NCBI GenBank assembly: GCA_033297075.1
Contig: MU858139.1
Coordinates: 87,137 to 151,136, forward strand
DNA: 64,000 nt
Source of the DNA: Rhypophila decipiens
Taxonomy: Eukaryota > Ascomycota > Sordariomycetes > Sordariales > Naviculisporaceae
Direction of reading: 5' to 3'
The translations under genes were made by a program, and so were the position numbers. This document shows, piece after piece, positions 54,041 through 64,000 of this stretch; position 1 is the first letter of the stretch, and the number at the start of each line of letters is the position of its first letter. The notes below the pieces were generated by a model. That model made no database searches and was not told the DNA's origin. It saw only the letters and a list, made by a program, of their open reading frames with translations.

Positions 54041-55415
54041 CTACAGTCCCCGATCACAAGGATCCTCCCAGTACCGAATCGTCACCGTCTGCCGTAAGCT
54101 GCGGTGGAGGTTGGGGTTCTGCTCCAACTCGGAGAAGAGGGCCAGAATCGCAAACTTGGCTTGCTCTTGATATCGAGCAAAACGGAACTCCAGGTCGCCT
54201 GTCTCCTTGAAGGAGTGGTCGAGGACACGTTCGAGCTGGAAGACGAACTTGCCCTGGAGAACGCTCAGGATGGTAGCTTCCTGGACGTACCATCTCGGGC
54301 CAGTGATTCTGACGACTCGACTGTGGGTTTCGGGAGCCGAGTTCTGTGCAACCTTGACGTTGTTGCGGACGACAGAGGCCCTGCGCCCGCGGATCGTGAA
54401 ATAGCCAGTGAGGCCCCCAGTGTAGAGAGGGTCCTCCATTTCCTCGAAGATGGCATATCGGCGGTGGAAGTCCTGCGCCGCCAGGATCTCGAAAAACGTC
54501 ACCTTCGCCCCAGCACCCCAGCGATTGGCCTGTGCCCTGGTGATCTGCACCACCGTGAGCCGACCACAGCTTCGAATCTGGTCGGTGATCTCATGGATCT
54601 CCACATCCGGAGGCAACTTGGACAGCCAGAAGCTGCAATTCTCTTCGTCCGGCAGATCATTCAAGGAATGATTGAAGACGTTATGAACGTCACCATGGTA
54701 GTTTGGTGACATTCCAGTCATCTGCCGGAGTGCCTGCTCCTGGGCGGTCGGAGGTTGGAGCGGACCAGGTCCGAATCGGGCCATGGTCGTTGGCGTAAAG
54801 CTAACTGATGCCGCCTGCTGGGCCAGCTGGACAGACTGGTCGGACTGGGCGGGCGGTGCGGGCGGTGCGGGCTGGGCGAGAACGAGGGCGGTGCTGCTGG
54901 CATCGGCCTCGGCAGCGTCGGCCTCCGCCTCGCTCTCACTTTCGCCGGCAACCGCGGAGTTGTCGTCGGCCGCGCCGCTGCCTTCGGCGCTGCTCTCGCC
55001 AGGCCAGATCGCTGGGGTAATTGCTCTGTTTTAAGTGTCAGAGGCCATTCATTCACCATAACTTCATCAAAGGGTATGGACGAAGAAGAGAAAAAGAAGA
55101 GAAAACTTACCGATCCACAGTCAAAGAAGTGGAAGGCGTGGTCGTGGGTTGCCAATATTCACGGCCAATGAACAAGGTGTCGCCTACCATCTGAGGAAGA
55201 CGATCTGGCCAGGCACTGGTGTAGTCGCTGGCTGGCTGGTCGACAGCAAGATTGGCTGGCGGATAAAGATCGTCGAGGTGCTGCTCGACTGACCAACCAG
55301 GGTTGTTGACGACCGACTCCCTGTGGAGCCAGACAAGTTGCTCAATGACGTCGAACTCGTGTTGGCGGACGGTGGCAATGCTGGTATTTCCTGACTGAGA
55401 CATTTTTGCGCTCAT
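54041..55415 (-). CDS. Tandem RRM-like array protein, member K
   Basis: Intact, about 429 aa. Exons 55111-55415 and 54041-55025 join in phase 2 (GTAAGT donor, AAACAG acceptor), unlike the phase-0 introns elsewhere. ATG at 55415 (M-S-A-K-M-S-Q). Exon 1 has a folded-looking segment (V-I-E-Q-L-V-W-L-H-R-E-S) absent from other members. An Ala/Glu/Asp then Pro/Gln-rich linker follows. Core: F-G-P-G-P-L-Q-P-P-T, M-S-P-N-Y-H-G-D, N-H-S-L-N-D-L-P-D-E-E-N-C-S-F-W-L-S-K-L-P-P-D-V, I-R-S-C-G-R-L, A-G-A-K-V-T-F-F. Its domain 1 has a long inserted loop (Y-A-I-F-E-E-M-E-D-P). Domain 2: S-R-V-V-R-I-T-G-P to Y-W-E-D-P-C-D. Confidence 0.82.
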
Positions 55416-56815
55416 TTTGACTGCTGAATGACAATTTTCGGAGATGGACGGAAAAAAGATGAAGGCGGAATGAATAAGGGTAAATGAAGCTCAAAAACGA
55501 GAGAGCAACAAGTAAGGAGTGTAAATGCGTAAAGCAAAAAGAACAATGCTGTTAAGGAGGCAAAGATCGTAGAAAATGCGGAAAGCTGACTGCGAAACGG
55601 TTGACAGGAGTCCAGAAAAGGAAAGGGCCAAAAGAATCTGGAGGGGTGTTAAATAGAGCAGATTTCGCACAAGGTTTGGAGTGGAGCTAGGGTCAGGAGG
55701 CGAAGCAGCCCTAGAGGGGTAAAAACATCTTCAGTCCAGCCCGTCGTCATGGCAGCTCAAACGGCTTCGAACCTCATGGGACGTAGCTTTGATTTTCATT
55801 GGCTGGAACGCAGCCATATTTGGGTGAGCAGGGGTTCGAGAAAGCCCCTCCCCCTGGTTGCCGGAACCACCCAGAACTGAACCTCAAACCTTATTTGGAG
55901 GTGGCTACGTAATGCCACGAGAGCTCAGGGTCATTTGTGTACCTTGATGGACGAGGTCAGGGGCGCTTCTCACAGCCGATTTTCAGGTTCTAGAATATCA
56001 AAGACAGCTTATTCACCACAAGAACTGAGCCCTGAAGTGCTTTAATCCAGGTTATTTTGTGAACGGGCATCCAATTTGATACTCTACCCGGGAAAATGCT
56101 GAAGAGCCGTGAAGGTGATTGAATAATTTCCGTGCAAAACTGGGAAGAGCCGAGCCCCCTTTGGCTCAGGCCCTGCCTGGGCATGTTTGCACGTCTTGAT
56201 AACGTAATTCAGAGATCTTCGGGTTAATGGTGCTATTGATTTACCTACCTGACCTACTGGGCCAAGTTAGGGTTTAAGTAAGCCCAAGTTAGTGTGCTGC
56301 ACTCTTTGATGCCTGGACGCGGCGACAAAGCCTTATTATGGCCTTTATGCCCCTACAATGCCTGTAGGCAGACTAGAAACTTCCAGTAAGATCAGGAGAG
56401 TTTGGGTTTGAAAATGGAAGATAACCTTTGTGCCTTTTAACGCACTGCCACGAGTCTCTATTCCCACGTCATGTCGTCATCTCTATCCCCGGCATCTATC
56501 GAAGTGACCGCAAGCCCAAACTCTAAGACCTTGGCACACACCTAAACCATATACTCGAAGGCCACGCAGAAATGATAGATCATCAGGGATTGGAGTTGTA
56601 CCCCACTACCGTTGGCCGACCCAAGGCTCAGAAAGGTGAAAGATAGCAGGGGCTGTTGAGCATCACGTAGTAATTCATATCTTAAAATATATCAGTGATG
56701 ATCATATTATCAGGGAAACGAAGCCCCGTGTGTTTACTATGCATACAGCGAGGCTGCATGTTGTTGCTCCAAAAAGAGTATAGCGCACACCAGGACCCAC
56801 AGGGCAAAAATTCAA
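55416..56815. other. Spacer between array end and ankyrin gene
   Basis: K upstream region and mixed sequence. Frames are short and featureless. This marks the right edge of the array in this window. Confidence 0.45.
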
Positions 56816-58449
56816 TCATACCGAGAAAGGAAAAATCAGAGCCTCATGGACCTGAAAGATATCTTCCTCCGTAATCTTGTATTTGGCGCTTGTCTCCGGC
56901 GCGAAAACGTTGATCGACCAGACGAGTAAATGCCGAGAGTCGAGGCGGAACATGTAACCCTATAAATTGGACAGAAAAGAAAGGGTGAGCCTTGTGGATG
57001 CCATACACCGGTACACGGCCTTGCCCAAAGGATTGTCCAATAACGCAAGCCAGACCAAGAAGCAATAAGAGACAAAGAATTTATGGAAGTGCAGTTTGGC
57101 AACATACCGAGTCTCTTCCAGCGTCGAATCTCAAGGGGAACCACGTGGAGCCTGATTCATATTCCGTGAGAACCTCCAACACCGGGAGATGTAGCCATGC
57201 CCTGTCGAATTCTTTGTCCTCCAGCTCGCGGAGGATAATAGCGTGAAACTTGTCTTGCAGAATTCGGAGGGTATCGGGTGGCACTGGCTGGTAAATGACG
57301 GGACGTAGTATCTCAACCGCCCATGGAACCTCCAGCTCGATGGCGAGTTCCAGCGCAGACATGTTCCGCCACGTAAATTCCGTCCAGCGTGATTGGAGAG
57401 TTCCTGATGAGTAGAGTGGGTTAGTGCCGAGCTACTAAACACTGTGATCCTGATGTAATGGGACCCGAGGGGGTTTGATACTTGATGCGCCCAAGGCAAT
57501 AAGTCGTTCAAAGACCTCAATCGGAGCTCGCACATAAACCGCTTGATGGAGGGGTGTCCAAAGGCTGGTATGGTAAGGCGTTACAGGCGCACCTAAATAG
57601 AAATCGCGATAGAGGCAGTGTCAGCGCAGGTCCTATTTTTGGGCATGGCGTGTTGCCAGGAGCGCTCAGCTTACGTATACGTGCAGCATTGACCCAGCAC
57701 TCGCCGTATTGTCTTTGTCCAAGCTCGATAATTCGAAATACCTCGTCCCATTCCCCATGATAGGCAGCATCTGAAAGAGCTTCTCTCCGCAGAAGATAAC
57801 CAGAATCATGGCCCGTGGTGATGTTGTGACCCAGCCAGGTGCGCAGTTTCCGCTGGTTTGTTCCTCTCTCCGCCGATATATCATGATACACGGTCTTCAT
57901 TTCGTCGTCGAATGGAGGTGCCTCGGCATTGAGAACAGTATCAGCCACGGAGAAGGCGTCCTGGATTTTGGGCTGATTTGCAAGGCGCCGCTCAGCATCA
58001 TCAACCTTTTGGGCGATAGATAAATGTCGCATGGATGCCTACAGTGTCAAGAGTCTAACTTGGTGTCGAATCTGGGCCTCTATCCCGTCGAGGCTGGCCA
58101 CGAGATCTTCGGTTGCAGAGCTGGTTAAAGTCCATTTGAGTCTTCTTGCAAAACCTAGTTTCGGTTGACCGGCAACAATATCCGCTGCTCGCGCCAAGAT
58201 GGTCTTGACAAGCGGTCCTAACTGCTGCGCATATGGTTCCAGGACAAGACTCAGGTCGCCATATCCAGCTTTGGTTATCTCTGGGATGACGACGAGAAGC
58301 AGCTCGGTGGACTGTCGAACACGCTCGACGTGCTGGATGAGCGATTTGAGGTGAGTCTCGGCTTGCGCAAACTTCTTGAGCTCGGTAATGACCTTGGAGC
58401 AGAGCGCGAGACCATCGCTGACTAGTCCAATTGCTGATGCGGGATCCAT
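56816..58449 (-). CDS. Ankyrin-repeat protein with fungal Helo-like N-terminal region
   Basis: About 423 aa from the ATG at 58449 (M-D-P-A-S-A-I-G-L-V). Five exons: 58060-58449, 57675-58005, 57482-57592, 57108-57403 and 56816-56959; introns are 54, 82, 78, 148 nt, GT-AG, and every join keeps phase. Residues 1-130 are helical (G-L-V-S-D-G-L-A-L-C, Q-H-V-E-R-V-R-Q-S) and resemble the Helo-like/fungal N-terminal domain that heads NLR and ankyrin proteins in non-self recognition. Ankyrin-like units follow: A-L-S-D-A-A-Y-H-G-E-W-D-E-V, T-P-L-H-Q-A-V-Y-V-R-A-P, S-A-L-E-L-A-I-E-L-E-V-P-W. The C-terminus has no named domain. The first intron (54 nt) is the least certain. Role in incompatibility signalling is inference. 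Confidence 0.72.
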
Positions 58450-60195
58450 CGTGAGCAGTCGAGACTTGGCCTTCGCGCTGGTGGCAGGGTCCAGAAGTTT
58501 GGCGAAGTAGATGATGATGTTTGTTCCATAAGAGAAGTTGAGCGCGATAGGATCTGTCGCAGCAAGCATAAGTAAGCGCAGGTTCGAGTGTGCCAGTGGC
58601 TGTGCCTGACACTGGAAGTCCTACCAGAAAACCGAAAGTGGTGCCGAATTTCCCTGAATAGAGTGCATTGTAACCACCCTCTCTAGAACTACCTGAGGCA
58701 TACTTGCTGGCGAAGAACCAGTCAGAACCAAGGGTTACGCTCTCAGTGAACTCCGGCTGCCGTGTAACTGCAGTTCTGTCCCTTTGATTCGCCCAAGATC
58801 TTCGCAGATTGGATTCCCGATTCTTGGCGCAGGCACCAATTGAGTGGAAGGATGCCAAGAGGGAAGAGATGATCGTGATGGACGGGAGTTTAGATAGTTA
58901 TTCGTGTATGCGGTGTATCCTATGTTTATTTTCGCAATGGACAGCCTTAGCAACTTCCTCAGACACCTTGGGGTGGGACTCGATACGCATTAAAGCTTCC
59001 CAACATAGGCCTCAGGGACTTCCCTCTGACTGATATTGTGCGTCCACCCCATGGCGTTCAGGAGATCAGCTGAATCAATATTTTGAGCCAATATAACGTT
59101 ATCCCTTTTTGAAAGCCGTAATATGCCTTTGAATCCACGTTCAAGGGTATTATCGGCTTCCCTCTAACGAGTATTCTGTCCCTTCCAGCGACTTTGAGGG
59201 ACCGAGGATATACGTATGTTTGAGTCGACAGAGGTGTATGGGTGAGTCGTTGAACTCGTATATTATTTCTCCCACGTCCGATTATTCAACCCAGTTCTCG
59301 TTATTATCACTCGATATCCCTCCCCGTTTTATGTTCCTCAGTATGCTTGTGAGTGCGAATTGTGCTTCTCTTCGGTGGGAGTTCGGTTTCAATATATGCT
59401 TCAAGGTTCAACTCGTCCACCACTTGTATTGTGGTCTAGATCTCTTTTATAATAGATTACGCCTCGTGACGGTGTTCGGTGCCTAAGTGCCTCAGGAGGC
59501 GATCGAAAGGGGATGTCGGGAGTTCTCGAGGCGTGACAATAGATCGCGAACCCGTTGGCTCGAAGGAGGGCTCCGATCGTGCGACTTTGGGCAGGTTGTT
59601 CGAGTTCGTTGCCGAGACTGGGGGCGGGTATAGGCCGTTGATCCGGGGACGCGGTAGAGCTGGCAAGAGGACCTGGCAAGATTCAATATACTGGCCTATT
59701 CAGAAGACAGGATTCGCAACATTCCAGCCGGGAAAGGTACAAAAGGGGGGACGTTCGCAAGTGTTCGTACACGGTGTTTGTTGACTTGGGTGTGTAAGAA
59801 AAACCTCAAATTATCGAAATATTTTTGGGGAAATATTGGTGCACGAAATGACCAAAAGGGGCGGGTCGGTGTGGTTGGCCCGAGTGCGGTGGACGAAACT
59901 TGACAAGAGGTCGTTTCCTGGCCGACGTTCTGCCGCCTCCAAGGGTTTCTTTGTTCGCGCGCGCGAACTGGCCTCCAAAATTTCAGCACATCCAAGTGAC
60001 TAATTTTCGCATCAAACATAACCTCGAAAAGTCATAACCTTCACGAGCGCGTCAAATCAAAGCAACAACAGCCCGTATATCACAACGATTTTTATTCACC
60101 ACCAGGACTCGATAATCAACTTGGTAGTTTACAAACATCGACAATCCACCGCGACCGAACCCGATCGATTCTTTTCAAACGCGAGACACGCCGCT
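58450..60195. other. Spacer between ankyrin and AA8 genes
   Basis: Ankyrin-gene promoter side, then sequence with no supported frame. Frames near 59.4-60.0 kb lack domains. Confidence 0.45.
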
Positions 60196-61364
60196 TTACT
60201 CCTCATCGGCACCCTCACCGGGCCTCCGTCCTCCTCTTCCCGGACCACCACCACCGCGTCCACCTCCCCCCCACTTACCTTTGCCCCATCCACCACCGCC
60301 GCCTTGGTTAGGAGGTGTCCAAGTCGGCGTCGGCTGAATGACTGTCACGACAGTGGTAGGCGGCCGCTGAGTGGGAAAGACCAGCACAGTAGAGGTACTC
60401 AACTTCTTGGTCGAACTGGAAGGATACACGTAAACGGTCGACGTCGACGGTTTAGGCAGTTGTGTCACCCTGGTGGTGACGACCACTCTTGTCTGACTGG
60501 CGCTGCTGGCGGGAGGATCAGGCAGGACCGTCAGCCTAGTTGGGATGGGCAAAGGGCCCAACACAGTCGACGAAGCGGAAGATGGTTTGGGCAATGTGAC
60601 AACGGAGGTCTGGACAGATGGTGGCGCGCTTGAAGGAGCCGCGGGCGTAGACGGGTTTTCGAGATCATAAGCCACGGCGTCAAAGACGCCCTTGGGGATC
60701 TTGGCCTTGCTCAGGTCATGCGCGAATATTGCCTTGGCATCGTGGGCTGAGAAGGAGCTTGTGTTGGAAGAGGCAGTCACAACCGCTCTGTTGGCTTTCG
60801 CCCATGCGAGCGCATTCTGGCCGTTCGGGTTGAGAGATCCGCCTGACCATTGCGAGCATCCTTGGCACAGAACGTCGAGTTGCCAGTGGGTTGAGTTGGA
60901 GGTTGAAGTGGGCAGAGTGGTGTATTTGGCTCCAGCGTAGGCTCCTGGAAGACTCTTGCCTCTGTTCATGTTGTCAGCTTACTTCCTTACGGTCACATCG
61001 ACTGATAAAATGGATAAGAGACTTACGAGGTCCATCGAGACGATACGATGGGCGTATTGCCATTCGGCCAGCCGAGGGTCAAGGGGTTGTTGCTCATCTT
61101 GCCTCCCCATGCGAGACCTGCCCAACCTATGGTCTTGGGGGCCACGATCTGGAGCAGGATATCGAAAGGAGCCGCATCAACGTCGGGAATCGCAATCCGG
61201 TAGATGAGGTTCTGTGCCTCGACAACGTACTCCGAGAAGCAAATTTGTGTTCCACCAGGGCAGTACTTGGTGGTGGTATCCTGCCTCTTGACCTCCTTGG
61301 CAGAGGCTGCCCATGCTTGGGTGCCACCGAGGGCAAGCAGGACTAGGTGTTTGAATCCGGCCAT
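60196..61364 (-). CDS. Secreted AA8-type cytochrome (CDH haem domain) protein
   Basis: Extracellular b-type haem protein related to the cytochrome domain of cellobiose dehydrogenase; such domains pass electrons to copper oxygenases or reduce iron. 367 aa from two exons, 61027-61364 and 60196-60961, joined across a 65-nt intron (GTAAGT, ACAG). Signal peptide 1-20 (M-A-G-F-K-H-L-V-L-L, cut after A-W-A). The haem methionine is likely M90 in W-G-G-K-M-S-N-N-P and the histidine likely H186 in S-F-S-A-H-D-A-K. C-Q-G-C (145, 148) matches the family disulphide. No flavin (GMC) domain follows. Instead there is a Ser/Thr/Pro-rich stalk (about 205-330) and a Gly/Arg/Trp-rich end (G-G-G-G-G-W-G-K-G-K), with no cellulose-binding module or clear GPI signal. 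Confidence 0.85.
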
Positions 61365-64000
61365 TGTTGGAACTTGAAAACCTTGGATCTGCGGGCTGTT
61401 AATGGTCAGAGTTGGACGTCACCCGCGCTTGCTTCTAAACCGTTAACCTGGGTAAGACACAGAGATGGAGGTGTTCCCGGGTTATATGCCCACCAGCTCG
61501 AACAGACATGGTCATAGCATGGCTGATCCTCGCGTCATTCTCGGTATTCACTTGACAAAGGGGGCATCATTTGAAGCTCAAGGACCGAAGGAACCGCCAC
61601 CCGGGAAAGACGAGATCTCATCCCTGTCGTCGAAAATTGAACCTGTCGCATTGCAGAGTGTTACTTCTGCATACCGGAGAACGATCTGCAGCCTCTACAA
61701 GCCAAGCCCGTCAAAGTCCCTCGTTAATGACACTGCAGGCCGTTTGCCAAGGATCGACACAAGATGCGACCTGGGGAACTCCGATGGGAAGAACTGAACC
61801 GCAGAACAATATGCTGGTAGAACTTGAGCGAGAGACAAAAATAGACAAGTTCGAGGTTTGCGGGGGAACTGAGAGCCGCAGGAACGACTGTGAATCTCGT
61901 TTCAGGGGCGTTTAATCTGGGTAAATAACGGGTCGGGGAATAATAACACGGCAAGACGATTTGAGCCGGCCACATTCATCCCGCACCTCCGTCCAGGGAA
62001 TCGTTGTCCGCAGATGTTGTTCGCGCGCCAAAGACAAAGCGATGGAATACGGGGGTGTGAGCATGGTTATTGGAATTGATTATTATGACGACTGAAGGCA
62101 GCGGGCTGGATAGGACCTGGACACCCATGGGGGGAGGACGGAATTTCTCTGTGATTAATGGCCCTCCAGGCAGTTTCCCGTCGACGTCACTTTTATTGGG
62201 CTTGGCGATAATCTGGAGCGCATCTTGATTTCGACTTCTCTCTGCTGTTCTGGCGAAGATGGAGGCCGGATCGAGTATCGTGGCTTGTCTTCCTTCTCAG
62301 ATGTGCTCTGGTTGCCGTCCTTCCTCCACCTGTTGTAACACTTCAACAGTCGACAAGGTCACGCATGGACATATAGAGGCCCAAGAACCTGGTAGTGGTG
62401 GGAACCTGGAATAAAGATCCTTGGCGACAAGGCTTGTATGACCCATTGCAATCTGGAGTGGCTCCAACGAGAAAGCTTGTTCGCCGGATCTTGATGTGAT
62501 GTAATGTAGAACCCCGGAATGGTAACTTCAGTTGAAGCTTGTCCCAAACTCTGGCGCCAGCTCGGGGACCACGCCGAATAAGTTGGACTTGGCGGCTTCT
62601 TAGATCCGGATCGCTCGTCGATACACCCAAGTTCTGGGCGGCCTTGCTTCCTATAGCTGGTGAATGATGTTGCGTAATGGCGGAGGAATCGCACTTCGCA
62701 GCTCCAACTTCGACGACGACGGAAATAGCCAACGTGCTCCGGCCACCGGTGCAAAGTTTTATCGGGTGGAAGTCAAACAGAAAGGCATATGTTTCTCCGG
62801 TGCGAGCTTGGGGGTCGATGCCGGGTGAAAGATCCCGATGGTCGGCCTTCTGTTGCTGATATCCGTTAAGGAATGAGCGTCGGATTGGGCCTTGCGATTG
62901 CAAAGGAGCGCACTTGGATTACCAGGCAAAACTCTGGAGACGCTTCTTTGATGGGAAGGAGATTCTGGTCCCTGGAATCAACTGCAAGATCGCGCCAGAA
63001 ATCCACTCTCCCTGCGATACTTGAAAACGGATCTTGGTACGCCTCCCCGCGCCCTTGAAACTTTCAGAGCAATTCTGGGGCATCTAAACATGAAATACAA
63101 GGCGCCGTAATTTATCCAACCCGACAACTTATTTGTGGAAAAATGACCCCCTCATATATATTATCCCTCACACGCGTTTGAAATATCATGTTAGGGCCTC
63201 GACAAGATTTTCTCCACGTCTCCCAATAGAAGGGTCAAGGCGTTGGATTTTCCCACCCAACGCCTTATTTATTCACAAATAACGCCCTTACATAATCCCT
63301 CACACGCATTGGGAATAGCATGTCAAGGACGCAGCGAGATTATCTCTCCATGCCTCCCAACAGAATCTGCAATGCCTATTTACCCCAAATACCACGCCTT
63401 GAATGGGAATTCAGGTGGCATAACCCGGGTATCCAAACTCAATGGCATGATTGAGCCGTCGGCGACTTGACCGGTCTTGCCGTAGATCCAGGCGGCAGTG
63501 GCCCGCCATCTAAAATGGAAGGAATCAACGCATATGTGAATACGATGGTGAAACCTGAACTAAGCCCTGAAAATTGGCCTTGATACCCGAGCTCATCAAA
63601 GAGCGGCGTGGCCCTCAAGTCCGTTACTACCCGGGGCCACAGATATGGCGGGCCGATATCTCCGCCGTCTTACCCACTTTTCCTCGGACTTACCCCGGCC
63701 ATGAGCCTACCTGGCCGATGGTAGGGACCTCGCCGAAGACCGGCAGGTCGCCGTTCCGCCGACCTACCTTCCGAAGCATACTTGGGTTGTCAGCTGACCT
63801 CGGACATATGTTACCTCCACATGAACAGGGAGAAGGGCCTCGCCAAGGCATTGACGACGACATAAGAATCGTATGAATTTGGATATGCTCTGGGACCATG
63901 ATACAAATAGAGAGTTAATAAACAGGCACTAATCCTTTCGTAAACAGGCACTAATCCAAGGAGGGTTAGGGTTATAGGTGGCAAAAGCCACCCCAAAAAA
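61365..64000. other. Right-end spacer without recognised gene
   Basis: AA8 gene upstream region and 2 kb of sequence in which I see no supported gene. The 186-codon minus frame 62343-62903 has no motif. A diverged direct repeat lies at 63.1-63.4 kb. Confidence 0.45.
63123..63365. repeat. Diverged direct repeat, 131-bp spacing
   Basis: TCCCTCACACGC...CTCCCAA-x-AGAA appears at about 63165-63234 and again at about 63296-63365, with similar flanking ACTTATTTGTGG / CTTATTTATTCAC. Differences include several transitions. Confidence 0.75.

Noticed and set aside
54783..55034. Ala/Ser/Trp-rich plus-strand frames opposite member K
   Set aside because: They overlap the low-complexity linker of K, whose own frame joins correctly to exon 1 and the domains.
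1..64000. CRISPR array, rRNA, prophage or bacterial operon features
   Set aside because: Nothing of the kind is present; the sequence is eukaryotic throughout and its repeats are minisatellites or coding repeats without spacer structure.

Overview
The window looks like nuclear DNA of a filamentous ascomycete, probably a Sordariomycete. The evidence is short GT-AG introns (about 50-150 bp) with CTAAC/CTGAC-like branch sites, long intergenic spacers, fungus-specific families (an AA8 cytochrome, an ankyrin protein with a Helo-like head, a maltose-type sugar porter) and a fungal Tim17. Placement in the Sordariales is inference from general gene style only.

Layout. 2.0-15.7 kb is an ordinary metabolic and housekeeping block: squalene-hopene-type cyclase (-), TIM17 with eight exons including three micro-exons (-), GH79 beta-glucuronidase-like enzyme (-), membrane glycosyltransferase-like protein (-) and an MFS sugar porter (+). 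16.1-18.2 kb holds a broken or mis-assembled low-complexity gene with an in-frame stop, an 18-bp minisatellite, about 150-bp repeats and an 18-C run across which the reading frame changes.

19.0-55.4 kb is the notable region: eleven diverged copies of one gene family, labelled A-K here, ten on the minus strand and one (H) on the plus strand. Each recognisable full member has a variable low-complexity N-terminus, usually a G-x-x-x-Q/P-T-x-x-E linker and an M-S/A-P-N-Y-x-G box, then two degenerate RRM-like domains. The first has N-C-S-F-W-L strand 1, a C-G-R-I turn and an R-G-A-A-A-K-V-F-F strand. The second begins R-C-I-R-I-x-G-P and ends at an almost invariant D-P-C-D/A. C, D and E (and decayed B) share a three-exon plan with phase-0 introns. 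A, C, D, E and K read as intact; I and J are intact over the RRM-like domains. B, F, G and H carry nonsense or frameshift lesions. Several members carry private internal repeats (19 aa in H, 20 aa in D, 40 aa in B, C-terminal repeats in F), and F contains a duplicated intron-exon cassette whose inclusion creates a stop. The pattern is a fast birth-and-death array of RRM-like proteins; I know of no described function and infer only possible RNA or nucleic-acid binding.

55.4-64 kb returns to single genes: an ankyrin protein with a Helo-like N-terminal region (-, five exons), a secreted AA8-type haem-domain protein with a Ser/Thr/Pro and Gly-rich tail (-, two exons), then 2.6 kb in which I see no gene but a diverged direct repeat. 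Spacers in the array hold several minisatellites, one of which (48.6-48.96 kb) has a 15-bp period that reads as pentapeptides on both strands. All exon joins were deduced by eye from reading frame and splice consensus and are unsupported by transcripts.
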